Shown piece after piece: positions 24,512 to 33,600 of a stretch of 64,000 bases of DNA. Numbering within the stretch: the stretch's first letter is position 1; every line of letters begins with the position of its first letter. The stretch is from Timaviella obliquedivisa GSE-PSE-MK23-08B (lineage in GTDB: Bacteria > Cyanobacteriota > Cyanobacteriia > Elainellales > Elainellaceae): contig JAHHII010000002.1 in NCBI GenBank assembly GCA_019358855.1, positions 312,690 to 376,689 of the forward strand, written 5' to 3'. The notes below the pieces were generated by a model. It was not told where the DNA came from. It made no database searches and saw only the letters and a list, made by a program, of their open reading frames with translations. The position numbers and the translations under genes were made by a program.

Positions 24512-25987
24512 CTAGCTTCCGGTCGCAATGGAGATATAAGGCTCAACAGACTCAGTCGTATTGCCGATCGCAAAGAAACGATTTAGGTAGACCTGAATCG
24601 TATCGGCTGCAACGCCAGTTGCGGCACCTCCAAAGAAGGAGAACCGCATGAAGTTACCGGAAACGTCAGCGCCAGCAGTTCCAACGGGAGCAACGGCAAG
24701 CTTCTGATGCATCGGAGGTGCAACCTGATCATAAGGCGCGCTAGATTCATTGATTTCCACAACTGCCCAAGCTAAGGAGTCAGGCATATCGTAGTAAAAA
24801 TCAGTTCGGAATACGCCGTCTGAGCTGGTGACATAGCGAGTAACATAACCATTCTGCTCTGCACTCAGAATAATCATTTGATGGGTGTAAGCGTAGAAAT
24901 CAGCCATTGCCGTTTTAACAGCGTCAGCCGTTGCACGAGCCGCAATATCAATCAGAGCTTGATCGACAGCGCTATCTAGGCTGGAGAGATCTCCCTGTAG
25001 GGCTATAATATTAGTATTCTGAATATCGTTGATTTCAGAAACACTGTCTACAACCCCAGTGAGACTGTCGATCGCGTCAAAGATTGAGCTTTCAGCCGCA
25101 GTAGCTCTAGCAATTTCTGCATTCAGATCGTTGGCGGTATTGGAAGCGTAAGATACTAATCCTGCAATATCGCTTGATTGAGTTGTATTGATAGCAACAG
25201 CCGCAGCCAGCCCAGAGGTCAGAGTTGAGATCGCGCTGGTCTGAGTTGCGTTGACGCTGACAGCCGCAGCTAGATCAGTTTCTAGCACCGAGATTGCGGT
25301 AGATTGAGCAGTGTTGACGCTCTCAATTGCAGCGATCGCGCTAGTCTGAGTTGCGTTCACTGCAACAGCCGCAGCCAACCCGGAAGTCAAAGCTGTGATT
25401 GAACTTTCAGCCGCCGTAATGCGATCGGTGATGGTGGAGGCGATCGCCACTGTGTAGCTATTTTCGCCTGTTTGAGTGACAGTAATCGAGCTGTCGCCAG
25501 CAGACAAAGAAGGATCAGTAGAATCGATTTTATCCCAGCCGTTGGCAGCGTTGCGAACCACAAAATCGCCCACACTGAGAGCGAATCCGAAGGCGCTAGA
25601 GCCACCGGAGGTAATGCGGAACATATCGCCTGTTTGGTAGGCGGTTAGCCCGGTTGCAGCGTTGGCATCCACTGCGTCGGCAAGCGCCACGCCACGATAC
25701 CGAACACCACCGACTAGAGCGGCTTGAATCAAGCTATTAACTGAGGCTTCGGATAAGCCTAGAGAAAGGTTGTCAATGCTGGACTGAAGGTTCGTGTCAA
25801 CGGCATTCAAGGAAGCTTCCAAAGCCGCGATCGTGGCATCGATCGCCGTTTGAGCTGCGGACAGTTCCGAGTAGGCGACCGCTTTATTTGCAACGCCACC
25901 GGAGACGGGAACAAGTAAGCCAGGAGTGCCCGTAAAATCGGCACCTTGATGCTGTTTTTGTACGCCAGGAGCAGAGTATTGAGACAT
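24512..25987 (-). CDS. tail fibre protein with heptad-repeat stalk
   Basis: A 491-residue protein. Residues 1-60 include GADFTGTPGLLVPVSGGVAN. Residues ~190-290 hold repeated Ala/Thr/Ser-rich heptads: SSITALTSGLAAAVAVNATQ, TSAIAAIESVNTAQSTAISV, ETDLAAAVSVNATQTSAIST, TSGLAAAVAINTTQ. These repeats are near-identical and form a trimeric coiled-coil stalk, as in long tail fibres. The C-terminal ~140 residues, with QNGYVTRYVTSSDGVFRTDF, are beta-rich and likely the receptor-binding tip. Its promoter must lie in the 105-base divergent region shared with the XRE regulator (26094). Confidence 0.75.
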   Translation of the reverse strand: MSQYSAPGVQKQHQGADFTGTPGLLVPVSGGVANKAVAYSELSAAQTAIDATIAALEASLNAVDTNLQSSIDNLSLGLSEASVNSLIQAALVGGVRYRGVALADAVDANAATGLTAYQTGDMFRITSGGSSAFGFALSVGDFVVRNAANGWDKIDSTDPSLSAGDSSITVTQTGENSYTVAIASTITDRITAAESSITALTSGLAAAVAVNATQTSAIAAIESVNTAQSTAISVLETDLAAAVSVNATQTSAISTLTSGLAAAVAINTTQSSDIAGLVSYASNTANDLNAEIARATAAESSIFDAIDSLTGVVDSVSEINDIQNTNIIALQGDLSSLDSAVDQALIDIAARATADAVKTAMADFYAYTHQMIILSAEQNGYVTRYVTSSDGVFRTDFYYDMPDSLAWAVVEINESSAPYDQVAPPMHQKLAVAPVGTAGADVSGNFMRFSFFGGAATGVAADTIQVYLNRFFAIGNTTESVEPYISIATGS

Positions 25988-26093
25988 AATTTTGAAGTGA
26001 TTTGATAAGGCTTGAAAGCACAGTAGTGCGCCTTTTCAAGAATAAGAGCAGGATTGAGGATATCCATAGGTAATAGCGCGGGTACTACTACTT

Positions 26094-26381
26094 ATGTCAA
26101 GAATCCTTGCAAAAATGGGCAGCGATCGCGTTCGGAAGATAAGACACATTTCTCAATGGGAACGAGACGCTCGACAGATTGGCAGTTCCATTCGGCTTTG
26201 TCGTCGAGCGAATAAGTTAAGTCAAGCAAAATTAATTGCGATCGCCGTCTCTATTCCAGGCGGTGAAACGCTCTATCGGCAACTAATTTCTAATATTGAA
26301 ACGGGCATCAGACAGCCCTCTATTACTGAGATTAAGGCGATCGCCCAAGCGTTAGGAGTGAATCATCATGATTGGATCTGA
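26094..26381 (+). CDS. XRE-family helix-turn-helix regulator
   Basis: A 95-residue protein with a C-terminal HTH of the Cro/C1 type, residues ~32-90: IGSSIRLCRRANKLSQAKLI, AIAVSIPGGETLYRQLISNI, then ETGIRQPSITEIKAIAQALG. The recognition helix is the LYRQLISNIETG part. The N-terminal 30 residues are basic and may give extra DNA contacts. It is transcribed divergently from the fibre gene and overlaps the glycosyltransferase by 14 bases, so the two are co-translated. It may autoregulate this island or the fibre gene; the operator was not located. Confidence 0.82.
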   Translation: MSRILAKMGSDRVRKIRHISQWERDARQIGSSIRLCRRANKLSQAKLIAIAVSIPGGETLYRQLISNIETGIRQPSITEIKAIAQALGVNHHDWI

Positions 26382-27045
26382 TCAGGAAATCGCCTTTATT
26401 TTTCCGGTTTATGACGATTATGAATTAGTGAAAAGGTTGGTTCGCCAAATCCGACAGCACTATCTTAAATCAGAGCTATTCTGTATTTCCGACGGGACTG
26501 AGGATGCTAGTTTTACAGAGTTTGCGATGACTCAGGGCGTGAATTATGAACAGGGCGATCGCCTGAAGCTTCCCCAATATGGAGGGCAATGGGTAAAAAG
26601 ATTAATCAATCTTTCTACTCAAACGAAGGCTAAGCATATTATTCGAGTCGAAGGGGATACTCAAATCTGGCGGCGGTTTAAGAAATTCCCGGCGGCGGAC
26701 GTGGCGGGGACGATCGCTTATAGCCACAAGATTCAGGCTTTCTACCCCAGGGGCGGCTGTGTGTACTTTTCTAGGCAGGCGATCGATAAGCTCCTTGAGA
26801 GCGTTCTGAACGATGACAGATACAAGGATGCATCAATCTATAGTTACCCTCGTTACTCAGCTTTTCGGTATGCCGAGGAACCTAGGAATGAACAGCCGAT
26901 TTTACTGGGCGATCTAGTGTTGGGGGATGCGATCGCTCGTTCTGGATTAAATCTTAAAAATTGGAGTGAGGTTTCAATTCAGTTTAGAAGTGAGCCGCCT
27001 GATAACGCCGATCGCAAGTATGCCGCAACTCATCCCCACCGATAG
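26368..27045 (+). CDS. small GT-A type glycosyltransferase
   Basis: A 225-residue protein with a GT2-like nucleotide-binding start (IAFIFPVYDDYELVKRLVRQ then IRQHYLKSELFCISDGTED) and an acidic EGDT in KHIIRVEGDTQIWR (around 90-95) at the DxD position. A C-terminal PILLGDLVLGDAIARSGLNL may contact the acceptor. No transmembrane segment, so it would act in the cytoplasm. In phages such enzymes modify host surface glycans or phage DNA/proteins; the target here is unknown. It forms a two-gene unit with the XRE regulator. Confidence 0.7.
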   Translation: MIGSDQEIAFIFPVYDDYELVKRLVRQIRQHYLKSELFCISDGTEDASFTEFAMTQGVNYEQGDRLKLPQYGGQWVKRLINLSTQTKAKHIIRVEGDTQIWRRFKKFPAADVAGTIAYSHKIQAFYPRGGCVYFSRQAIDKLLESVLNDDRYKDASIYSYPRYSAFRYAEEPRNEQPILLGDLVLGDAIARSGLNLKNWSEVSIQFRSEPPDNADRKYAATHPHR

Positions 27046-27050
27046 AAAAA

Positions 27051-27080
27051 GCGATCGAGCCATGCACCCGATCGCCTCCT
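27051..27080 (+). terminator. weak hairpin between convergent genes
   Basis: Stem GCGATCG/CGATCGC (7 bp) with an 11-nt loop follows the glycosyltransferase stop by 6 bases and leads into CTCCTTTACC. The arms are HIP1-type sequence, so the hairpin could be accidental. Confidence 0.35.
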
Positions 27081-27132
27081 TTACCGTTAACCTTAACTTG
27101 TTTGAGAATGCCCAGCTTCAAGGGCAATCGCG

Positions 27133-27576
27133 CTAAACCGGAATGCCGATATCGAACTGCTCAAAGGATTGAATGCCAATCTCGCAAACTAAGCCCTTTT
27201 GTAGTTTGACGATGAGAGAAACTTCTTTGAAATCTAGGAGCTGCGATCGCATTTTAGGGAAATACTTTTCAATTACGCCCAGCGCTCGTAAGTGATTTCG
27301 TTCCACCGTTTCATCAGGCACATTAATTGATTTGGAATCGACCATGGCACAGCCCAACATGACAATTCGGCGCTTCAATCGTTCGACTGTGATTTGCAAA
27401 TCGTTGCCTGTCGTGCGGCTGAGGGTAAGGGTGAGGGCGATCGCTTCCTGCGATTCAATACTGGTTTTTACCGTGTCCCAAATAGTGCTTTTAAGACTGG
27501 TACTTAGGCTCATTTCATCAGATTTTGCCCTAGCCTTAGAACCCTTATTTACGCTAACGATCGTCGGTGCTGTCAT
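27133..27576 (-). CDS. hypothetical phage protein
   Basis: A 147-residue protein from the ATG at 27576 (MTAPTIVSVNKGSKARAKSD); a TTG at 27621 would add 15 residues. Neither start has a strong ribosome binding site. The sequence is helical and mixed-charge, with TLSRTTGNDLQITVERLKRR and a C-terminal QKGLVCEIGIQSFEQFDIGI. No family recognised. It is convergent with the glycosyltransferase and divergent from the holin-like gene; a hairpin-forming repeat (27614-27646) lies in the divergent region. Confidence 0.5.
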   Translation of the reverse strand: MTAPTIVSVNKGSKARAKSDEMSLSTSLKSTIWDTVKTSIESQEAIALTLTLSRTTGNDLQITVERLKRRIVMLGCAMVDSKSINVPDETVERNHLRALGVIEKYFPKMRSQLLDFKEVSLIVKLQKGLVCEIGIQSFEQFDIGIPV

Positions 27577-27613
27577 GCTGCGGAGGTGATTTTGAGGTAA
27601 CAGATACAAAGAT

Positions 27614-27646
27614 ACCCACAACCGATGAACAGCCTGACTTGTGGGT
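27614..27646. promoter_or_regulatory. inverted repeat in divergent intergenic region
   Basis: Arms ACCCACAA and TTGTGGGT (8 bp) separated by 17 bases, located 62 bases before the holin-like start and next to the start of the 27133 gene. It may be a protein-binding operator or a leader hairpin. No regulator is assigned. Confidence 0.4.
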
Positions 27647-27707
27647 TGAGTTCAATTAATCAAGTAAAGATTGGGCATTCTGGAACAGCAATCTTTCACG
27701 AGAAATC

Positions 27708-27962
27708 ATGACCACTAAAAAGAATTTGTTCACATCTAGGACGGCATTGAGCATCTATGCCACCTTGATTATGGCGATCGCACCCACCTTAAATAATTGG
27801 GCAAGTCAATCAAAAATGCCGACTTCAGGAGAGCTTTTTCAAGTGTTGATGCTCCTGGTATCTTCTGGCGCAGGACTGATGTTCCGCTATGCTGCCAACG
27901 AGACAACGTTTACTCCTGACTTTATGCCAGGACGGAATGCTGCCGATATTGAGAACATTTAA
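27708..27962 (+). CDS. holin-like small membrane protein
   Basis: An 84-residue protein with two hydrophobic segments: about 14-32 (ALSIYATLIMAIAPTLNNWA) and 44-62 (LFQVLMLLVSSGAGLMFRYA). A Lys/Thr-rich N-terminus and a polar C-terminus flank them. Size and layout fit class II phage holins, which open the inner membrane to release lysin. The assignment is by topology only. It is a single plus-strand gene that converges on the terminase; a second two-TM candidate lies at 46616-46927. Confidence 0.55.
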   Translation: MTTKKNLFTSRTALSIYATLIMAIAPTLNNWASQSKMPTSGELFQVLMLLVSSGAGLMFRYAANETTFTPDFMPGRNAADIENI

Positions 27963-28048
27963 AGGACTTGTGAGGCATGAGCGCCAATCAAATTAATCGG
28001 ACGGCGCGGGGCGAACGCCAAAATAGCATATCAGGTTTTCGCACCCGT

Positions 28049-28073
28049 CAAATCCGTCACGCTGTCGGATTTG
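28049..28073. repeat. 23-bp dyad repeat, copy 2, between holin and terminase genes
   Basis: Arms AAATCCG and CGGATTT around loop TCACGCTGT, extendable by one C/G pair. On the minus strand the hairpin begins 3 bases after the large terminase stop codon. It has no T-run, so it is a 3' hairpin rather than a clear terminator. Identical to 12792-12814 and 50768-50790. Confidence 0.85.
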
Positions 28074-28075
28074 GT

Positions 28076-30004
28076 TCAAGCTCTAGAACCAAAAGCAAAA
28101 TTAGGCTCCTCGACATACCCCGCTGCCAGCACTGCCATTTCTGCAAAGTTATCGGCATGGAATAAGTGATCAGGCGCTCCGGGAACTTGCACCCACTGTC
28201 CATCCATCCGACGATCGCTTGTCAAATAGTGATAAATCAGATTGAGATCATCACCTGGATCATAGGTTGAGCCACTGGGCAATCCCTGTTGTCCTCGGTA
28301 AATCCGAGTGCGTACAGAATCCAATCCAAACGATCGGTGCAGGGCATAAACAGGCACCTTTTCACCCTGCACATCCCGTTCTGATATCTTAAACTTTTCG
28401 CCTTTTAGCTTGAGTTGGTCAAACAGAAAAGTCTGTCCCAACCCTGATTCCATGTGCATATCGTGATACTTCAAATCACCGGATAAATCAATTGATAGCT
28501 TGCAGTGAGGATGCTTCCGAGCATAGTCGGCGGCAAGCTGAATCTCTGGCTCATTATCCATCCCGATTAAGTTCACCTGATGTTCCCGCAAAAAGTCTTC
28601 ACTAGGGAACCCGTGAATTTGCCCCGTCCAGATGACCTCCTTAAAAGCCTCTAGCCATTTGCGCTCCCAATCTCCTTCACGTCCTAAGTACCACTTCTGA
28701 ATCTGCACCCAGTTTGCCGCCTTGCCCTGGTCTAATCCCAACACAATTAAGTCATGGGGGCGATCGCCCGGTGCCGTTCTCCCCACACAGTCCATTAATT
28801 TCTTGAGGCTAATCTTACCCCCTCCCAGTGACACAGTTTTGCCCAAGCCTTGCTGTAATTGGTCAGCCGGATCAGAGGTGTAAACGAGTTTGTAAATTCG
28901 TTCTGAAGGTCGAAATAAAGACGAAGCTAATCGGGGCAAATCGATCGCCACGGGCTTAATGACTGGCGTTTTATTCTGAGTAATCTCACGACAAAAATCA
29001 GTTAATGTTTTATTCCCAGATTCAAAAATACCTGCCTTAATTGCCTCCCAGGTTAGTTCCTGTTCGCAGTGCCTACAGCCGATATATGCCGTATCAATCA
29101 TCGACTGGCGATCGCTCTCGTCATGGCAAAACCATTCATAGGGTCTGCCCGTCATGTCTACAAATCTTTCCTCCTCCCCTTCGCCTTCACTCTCCACCAT
29201 GACAGGCTTTAAGAAGTTTCCAAAAGCATCCAAGTTTTGTCTTGTGCCGCAGTGAGGACAAGTCACAAACCATTGAAACATCATGCCAGATTGCTTAATT
29301 TGGCTGTCCACAATGCCGCCCTCAACTCCTGGCGTAGAACCTGCTCTAAATGGTTTAGTGGGCATGGTGCAAGCGGATTGGCGTTCTGTCGCAATATCGA
29401 TCGCCCCTTCAGCCCATAGCTCAATTTCATCAGCCAGAACCACGAACGCTGTGAAAGAAGACATTTTAGGAGATGCCCGCCGCTGCTCCTTATTGGCGGC
29501 TGGTAAATGTGCAGAAAAAAAGGTTAGCTCAATGCCGCCTACTGTAATTTTTTCCTGTTTATCTACATCTTTCCGGCGCGTGATATTCCAACGTGCCAGT
29601 CTGCGTTTTTTAATGGGGTCAATGTGGTCAAAACTGGGCTGTATTCTTGGGGCAACGGTGCCCCGCAGCTTGCCTTCCTGCTCAAATCCCATAGCGGCAG
29701 GGATGCAGATTTCACAAACCAGGAACGAGGCGATCGCAATCAATGATTCGGTAAACCCAACCTGCGAAGGCTTCGTCACAATTAAGCGCTCAATCCATGG
29801 ACACGCCAGAATTGTGTAGTATTGCTCCATGAAAGGCTCGTCCCATCTCAAGCGATCGCCCCCACTCATGCGGTAATGTTTTTTAATCCAGGCGATCGGG
29901 TAAGCGCTGCCCTCTGAGTACCACCGAGCCACGCCCTTTTTTCGAGCATCAATTAAGGCTTTGCTGAATAGCTCCATCTGGCTAGAGTTTTCAGCGATCG
30001 TCAT
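28076..30004 (-). CDS. terminase large subunit, GpA-like
   Basis: A 642-residue protein from the ATG at 30004, which overlaps the small-subunit stop by 14 bases; the frame is open further up to 30163, but that would run deep into the small subunit gene. The ATPase half contains PWIERLIVTKPSQVGFTESL (a Walker A variant) and FVVLADEIELWAEGA (Walker B). Two CxxC zinc motifs follow (CPHCG and CRHCE). The C-terminal nuclease half has LGLDQGKAANWVQIQKWYLG with its first acidic residue and GMDNEPEIQLAADYA. This matches the GpA-type large terminases that cut concatemers and drive DNA packaging. Confidence 0.85.
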   Translation of the reverse strand: MTIAENSSQMELFSKALIDARKKGVARWYSEGSAYPIAWIKKHYRMSGGDRLRWDEPFMEQYYTILACPWIERLIVTKPSQVGFTESLIAIASFLVCEICIPAAMGFEQEGKLRGTVAPRIQPSFDHIDPIKKRRLARWNITRRKDVDKQEKITVGGIELTFFSAHLPAANKEQRRASPKMSSFTAFVVLADEIELWAEGAIDIATERQSACTMPTKPFRAGSTPGVEGGIVDSQIKQSGMMFQWFVTCPHCGTRQNLDAFGNFLKPVMVESEGEGEEERFVDMTGRPYEWFCHDESDRQSMIDTAYIGCRHCEQELTWEAIKAGIFESGNKTLTDFCREITQNKTPVIKPVAIDLPRLASSLFRPSERIYKLVYTSDPADQLQQGLGKTVSLGGGKISLKKLMDCVGRTAPGDRPHDLIVLGLDQGKAANWVQIQKWYLGREGDWERKWLEAFKEVIWTGQIHGFPSEDFLREHQVNLIGMDNEPEIQLAADYARKHPHCKLSIDLSGDLKYHDMHMESGLGQTFLFDQLKLKGEKFKISERDVQGEKVPVYALHRSFGLDSVRTRIYRGQQGLPSGSTYDPGDDLNLIYHYLTSDRRMDGQWVQVPGAPDHLFHADNFAEMAVLAAGYVEEPNFAFGSRA

Positions 30005-30641
30005 CCGGCTCTGCGTAGTCGGACTCAAACCCCAAGGCGTTCTCAATTGCATTCGGCGGCTCCACTTTAAATCCTGCTTTTTGTAATAGTGTGGCGGCTG
30101 TGTTGAGGTTGCCGACCGCAGCTTCGCCGAGTTTGTCCCCGATCGCCAGAAACTTGGCAGCATTTAAAAACTGTTTCCAGTCGGCAGCCTTGATATTCGT
30201 GACCAATAATCCGTTCTCTTCATTGCGAGTTGTCGTCTGATTCACGATGGGCATTTTCAGCATGGTTTCAGCCTTTGCCCGAATTGCCTCATAGTGATTC
30301 CAGCGATTAGATCGCAGAACCTGCATCTTAATATCCCACTCTCGATCTTCATCCTGTTGCTTCTCTAAATCCCATGCCTGAACCCGTTCTTCCCACTGCC
30401 AGCGATCGATATGAGCAAACCAGCTACCCGGTATCCTTGCTTCTGGTTTAAAGCACTTTTTGATGCTTTCTGATGCCTTATCCTTGAGAGCCATCTCGTT
30501 CAAATACACCGATCGCTTCGATCGCTTGCCCACCTGATTCCGATAAGCACAAAACCTTCTGAACCAGTCAGTAGGCTCATTGGGCTGCCGCTCCCAAATG
30601 GGTTCGACTAACTCTGCACTAAGGTTTACAGGCTTTTTCAC
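29991..30641 (-). CDS. terminase small subunit-like DNA-binding protein
   Basis: A 216-residue protein, GTG start at 30641, 32 bases after the tape measure stop. The N-terminus contains EPTDWFRRFCAYRNQVGKRS and PGSWFAHIDRWQWEERVQAW, a pattern typical of phage small terminases whose HTH binds the packaging site. The middle is helical (LRSNRWNHYEAIRAKAETML) and suits ring assembly. Directly followed by the large subunit with overlap. Function by order and pattern. Confidence 0.72.
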   Translation of the reverse strand: MKKPVNLSAELVEPIWERQPNEPTDWFRRFCAYRNQVGKRSKRSVYLNEMALKDKASESIKKCFKPEARIPGSWFAHIDRWQWEERVQAWDLEKQQDEDREWDIKMQVLRSNRWNHYEAIRAKAETMLKMPIVNQTTTRNEENGLLVTNIKAADWKQFLNAAKFLAIGDKLGEAAVGNLNTAATLLQKAGFKVEPPNAIENALGFESDYAEPDDDR

Positions 30642-30673
30642 GGAATTTTATCAGCTTCAGAATCAACCAACTT

Positions 30674-33600
30674 TTATCGCGCCTTTTCCAGGGTTGCCCT
30701 CAGAATATCCACGACTTGACGCTCTAGCAGGGGAGCAATTTTATCCATGAACTCGGACACGATCGCCATAGAATCTTGATTAGAGCGATCGCCCCCCTGC
30801 CCAATTACAATGTCCCCAAAATTGAGTTGTAAAGAGATAGGGGGAAGAGAACTATTGCCGCGATCGCCCACGGGAACCGGGACGGGTAGGGGAATAGGAA
30901 TGGGTGGAAGTTGGGGGATGAGCTGCATTAAAGAGGTCGCGCCGCCGTTCATGCCCTCTAGAATCGGTCTGAATATTTGGGAGGCGATCGGGTTGAGAAT
31001 GAATTCTCCAGGAGTAACTAATGCATTTTGACTATCTGTACCTCCAGAGCCTTGAACTAATCCACCCTTAGCAAAGCGCTGGACGGGCGTTTGATTTTGC
31101 TGGGGCTGAGGCTGAACGCCTGAGATTGCGGTGAAGATGGAGCCGAGAATTGGGATACCTGCGATCGCTTGCCCGATACCTTGAATGAAGGATTGAATCG
31201 CTCTAAAGGGTGCAGAAATCGCGTTAGCGACTAATCCTGGTAGGTTAATAAAGAATGAGGCAATGCCTTGGATTAACCCCACGAAGGTCAGAACGGGCTG
31301 GATTAATGCTGAGTAGAATGCGGTGCCGATCGCCTGAAAGATGCCAACGAATACGCCCAAAATGCGGACGGGAATCATCAGAACTGAAACCAGAATACCG
31401 ACGATGCGAACGATACCTGCGATCGCCAGTCCCACAACTCGGATGCCCGTCGAGATCACAGAGAAGATGATTCGGATGGGCAAGAATGCCAACTCAAGCG
31501 CGGCTTTTATGACGTTTAATGTGCTAGCGCTCTGATTTGTATTCTGATTGAACATCGAGAAGAACCCTTGCACAGCTTGGATCATGGGCTGTAGGGGTGT
31601 AATAAAAGCATTAAATAAATCTCCGAATGCTCCCCCAATGTCGTTAAACGCTGCACCGATCGCCTGAATCGGTTGCATGAGAATAGAACCAATAATGCTG
31701 GCGATCGCGCCTACGGTTCCAGAGATGATTGACCAGATACCGCCCAGAACTGAAGTGATGAAACCAAACGCGCCATTAATAACCTGCCGAATGCCCATAA
31801 AGTTAGTTTGATAGGCAACGAAGACCAGGGATGCAGCCGCCAGGAATGCTAGGACAAATGGCAGCATCGGACCTGTTACCGCCAACCACATGGAAGATGC
31901 GGCGGTAGCGACTCCAGCGAAGGACGTTCCGACGATACCGGAAACGGTTGTACTAACTGCTCCCCAAATCGCACTAAAGACACTTAAGCCACCAAAGATG
32001 GCGGACAGATTTAATCCCATGCCAGAGGCGATCGCAGTGACGGAGGCAAACCCGCTTGAAACAATACCGCTTGCTGTCGAGGTGATTAACGCCCAAATAC
32101 CAGATATACCGCCTGCGGTCGTATAGGTTGCAACTAGCCCCGCCCACATTGAGGACGCGGTTGCAGTAACGCTTGCGAAACTAGCTGAGACGAAACCAGA
32201 GACGGAAGAGGTAACGCCGCCCCAGGTCAGGGTGCCTAGATTCAATGATGCAAATGAACTGATCATTAGCGGCATTGTGGCAATTAAGCCCATAACGCCT
32301 GATGCTAGAGTTGCGAATCCATTAATCGGCGCGGCTAAACCAGGGGCGATCGTGCTGAGAACCGCCGCCAGTGAACCCGCCGCATCCGTAGCAGTAGAAA
32401 GGCTTTGGGTCGCTTTTTGTCCAGTTGTGACAGCAAGCGCGGGCGCGTCGTTATTCGTTTTAATAGCTTGGGAAATACCCGATTGAGGACGAACAGGGGG
32501 GCGCTCCTGCGTTGCGATCGGGATAGGATTAGCGATCGGGGTGGCAATATTTTGGACGGGATTTGAGCGCGAGTTGAATAGGCTTGAAGGCTGACCGATA
32601 AAGCGTTGCAAGCGGTTGGGCGTTGCCTGCGGTTGGGTGTTTGTATTTTGAGAATCAATTAATCTTTTAGTTTGAATCGAGGCAATTGATTGGGCTTGCT
32701 CTGGGATAGAAAGGGGTTGAGGCAAATTAATAGCTTGAGAAATACCCGCCGCTGATTTAACGCTGGTTTGATTTGCCGCAGCGGGGGCGTTCTTAAGCTT
32801 TTGATCGAAATTGACCAGCTCTTGAGCTTCTGGAATCGTGGCGGTTTTGCCCCGAGCTTTCATCCCGACCGCTTGAGCTAGTTTACCGATTGGGGAACTG
32901 GCGATCGCAGCTCCAACACCTTTAACCTTGGCTTCAATCTGAGCAATGATGCCGATGAACTTTTCCAGCATTGCTCTGGGAGAACTGAAGGCAGAACCGA
33001 TGACGACCCCGAAGCCTGAGAAGATTTGCTTCAAGCCTTGCAGTAATCCACTCACCATCTGAACGGAGCCGCCCAGTGTCGTACTGATTGTGCTGGCGAT
33101 CGCTTTGACTACCTGACCCGCGCCGCCGAATACCTGCTTAAATCCAGTGCCGATTCTGCTCAGGTTGCCTGTGAAGACTCCAGCAATAATATTGCCGATA
33201 CCTTTCAGAATATTAATTAATCCTGAGAGGGCTTGAGTGATGCCAGAAATTAACCCTCGGATAATTTGAGCGACGGCGGTGAAAATTGTCTTTAATCCTA
33301 GGAAATTTCTAGAGACTAGGAAGACAGCCAGCCCCACGCCTGCAAGCGCTAAGCCAACCGGGGCAAGTGCAATCAAGCTAGAGAAGCCGAAGGATGCAGC
33401 CGCTAGAGTGAGATGATTAAACGCTTTTCCAACGGTTTGACCCGCGATCGCTGCCATTCCTGACATTGCAGTTGAGAGAAGTTTTCCAGCCCCAACCCCG
33501 TGATCAACTAACCCGCCCAGGAACCCGCCGATCGCCCCGACCGCCTTTTGCCAAGCGATCGGAATCTTGATGGTAGGCGAATGATTTAGAGCATTAATTA

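Noticed and set aside
24901-25420. Repeated Ala/Thr units in the fibre gene as a possible CRISPR array
   Set aside because: The repeats are in-frame heptads of variable sequence with no separate spacers and lie in an open coding frame.
16259-25987. Variable repeat / template repeat of a diversity-generating retroelement in the fibre operon
   Set aside because: No reverse transcriptase gene and no adenine-biased near-repeat pair was seen in the window.
27977-28165. 62-residue plus-strand frame after the holin-like gene
   Set aside because: It has a fair ribosome site but runs over the dyad repeat and the last 90 bases of the terminase gene, and its basic, Cys/His-rich C-terminus reads like antisense of the terminase. 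Not listed as a gene.
29283-29819. 178-residue frame opposite the large terminase gene
   Set aside because: Antisense shadow of a clear terminase; no motif, and codon use follows the terminase frame.
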